DNA of 23,409 bases from Anaerolineae bacterium (GTDB lineage Bacteria > Chloroflexota > Anaerolineae > Aggregatilineales > Phototrophicaceae): positions 1 through 23,409 of the forward strand of contig JADLHH010000039.1 of NCBI GenBank assembly GCA_020848855.1, given 5' to 3'. The position numbers and the translations under genes were made by a program. Every line of letters starts with the position of its first letter. The stretch's first letter is position 1. Positions 23,372-23,409 of this stretch are shown in pieces. Under the pieces are notes generated by a model, which was not told where the DNA came from, made no database searches, and saw nothing but the letters and a program-made list of their open reading frames with translations.

Positions 23372-23377
23372 TATAAT
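23372..23377 (+). promoter_or_regulatory. -10 element for a gene beginning past the window
   Basis: TATAAT at 23372-23377 follows the palindrome, with an AGAGG ribosome-binding-like site at 23398-23402. A start codon is expected within a few bases of the window's end. No -35 of good quality is seen. Confidence 0.4.
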
Positions 23378-23409
23378 CGCAAAACGAATAATTTCACAGA
23401 GGCGCGTGC

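Noticed and set aside
23406..23408. GTG start codon for the next gene at the window's end
   Set aside because: It is only three nt from the AGAGG site, too close for a normal start; the real start probably lies just outside the window.

Overview
The window is GC-rich bacterial DNA, roughly 60% or more by eye, with strongly third-position-GC codons. Several features suggest a member of the Chloroflexota, probably near the Anaerolineae: multi-GAF histidine kinases without adjacent response regulators, a BTAD/SARP-type regulator fused to a STAND-like N-terminus, several small uncharacterised proteins that resemble ones I associate with that phylum, and abundant short palindromic repeats of the GTAGGGGCACGAC and CCCCTCACCCC types. 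This placement is inference; no rRNA or marker gene is present.

Layout. 1-401: the 5' end of a minus-strand gene (possible esterase), then a nested palindromic repeat. 411-1664: minus-strand MFS exporter. 2037-4907: a compact plus-strand run with a GNAT acetyltransferase, a small conserved protein, an enoyl-CoA hydratase, an overlapping 5'-nucleotidase-like protein that carries a repeat inside its reading frame, and a second GNAT. 5008-5988 (minus) and 6183-6749 (plus): a divergent pair of atypical SDR and C39-like cysteine protease with back-to-back promoters. 6835-13328: a minus-strand block of O-antigen-ligase-like membrane protein and two large membrane-anchored histidine kinases. 13499-14803: a divergent transcriptional regulator with a ruined P-loop, a winged helix and a BTAD domain; a 31-bp inverted repeat lies between it and the O-antigen-ligase-like gene. 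14800-16060: two tandem paralogous exported proteins of unknown function. 16203-19241: a membrane protein, SelA and an M24 peptidase, translationally coupled through overlapping starts and stops. 19329-21092: a soluble GAF-GAF histidine kinase. 21095-21496: a convergent small SpoIIAA/STAS-like protein. 21840-23255: an FprA-type ferredoxin/adrenodoxin-NADP reductase. A GTAGGGGCACGAC palindrome and a promoter-like -10 for the next gene close the window.

How the parts may work together. The three kinases, the BTAD regulator and the SpoIIAA-like protein make this a signalling-rich segment, but no response regulator lies in it, so their outputs must be encoded elsewhere. SelA implies a selenocysteine (or SelA-like) pathway, but selB, selD and tRNA-Sec are absent here. 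No mobile element with a transposase, CRISPR array, rRNA or tRNA was recognised. The most interesting points are the repeat embedded in frame in a gene, the recurring palindrome just after stop codons, a long hairpin abutting the start codon of the selA operon, the degenerate STAND-BTAD regulator with its candidate operator, and the tandem exported pair with identically placed cysteines.
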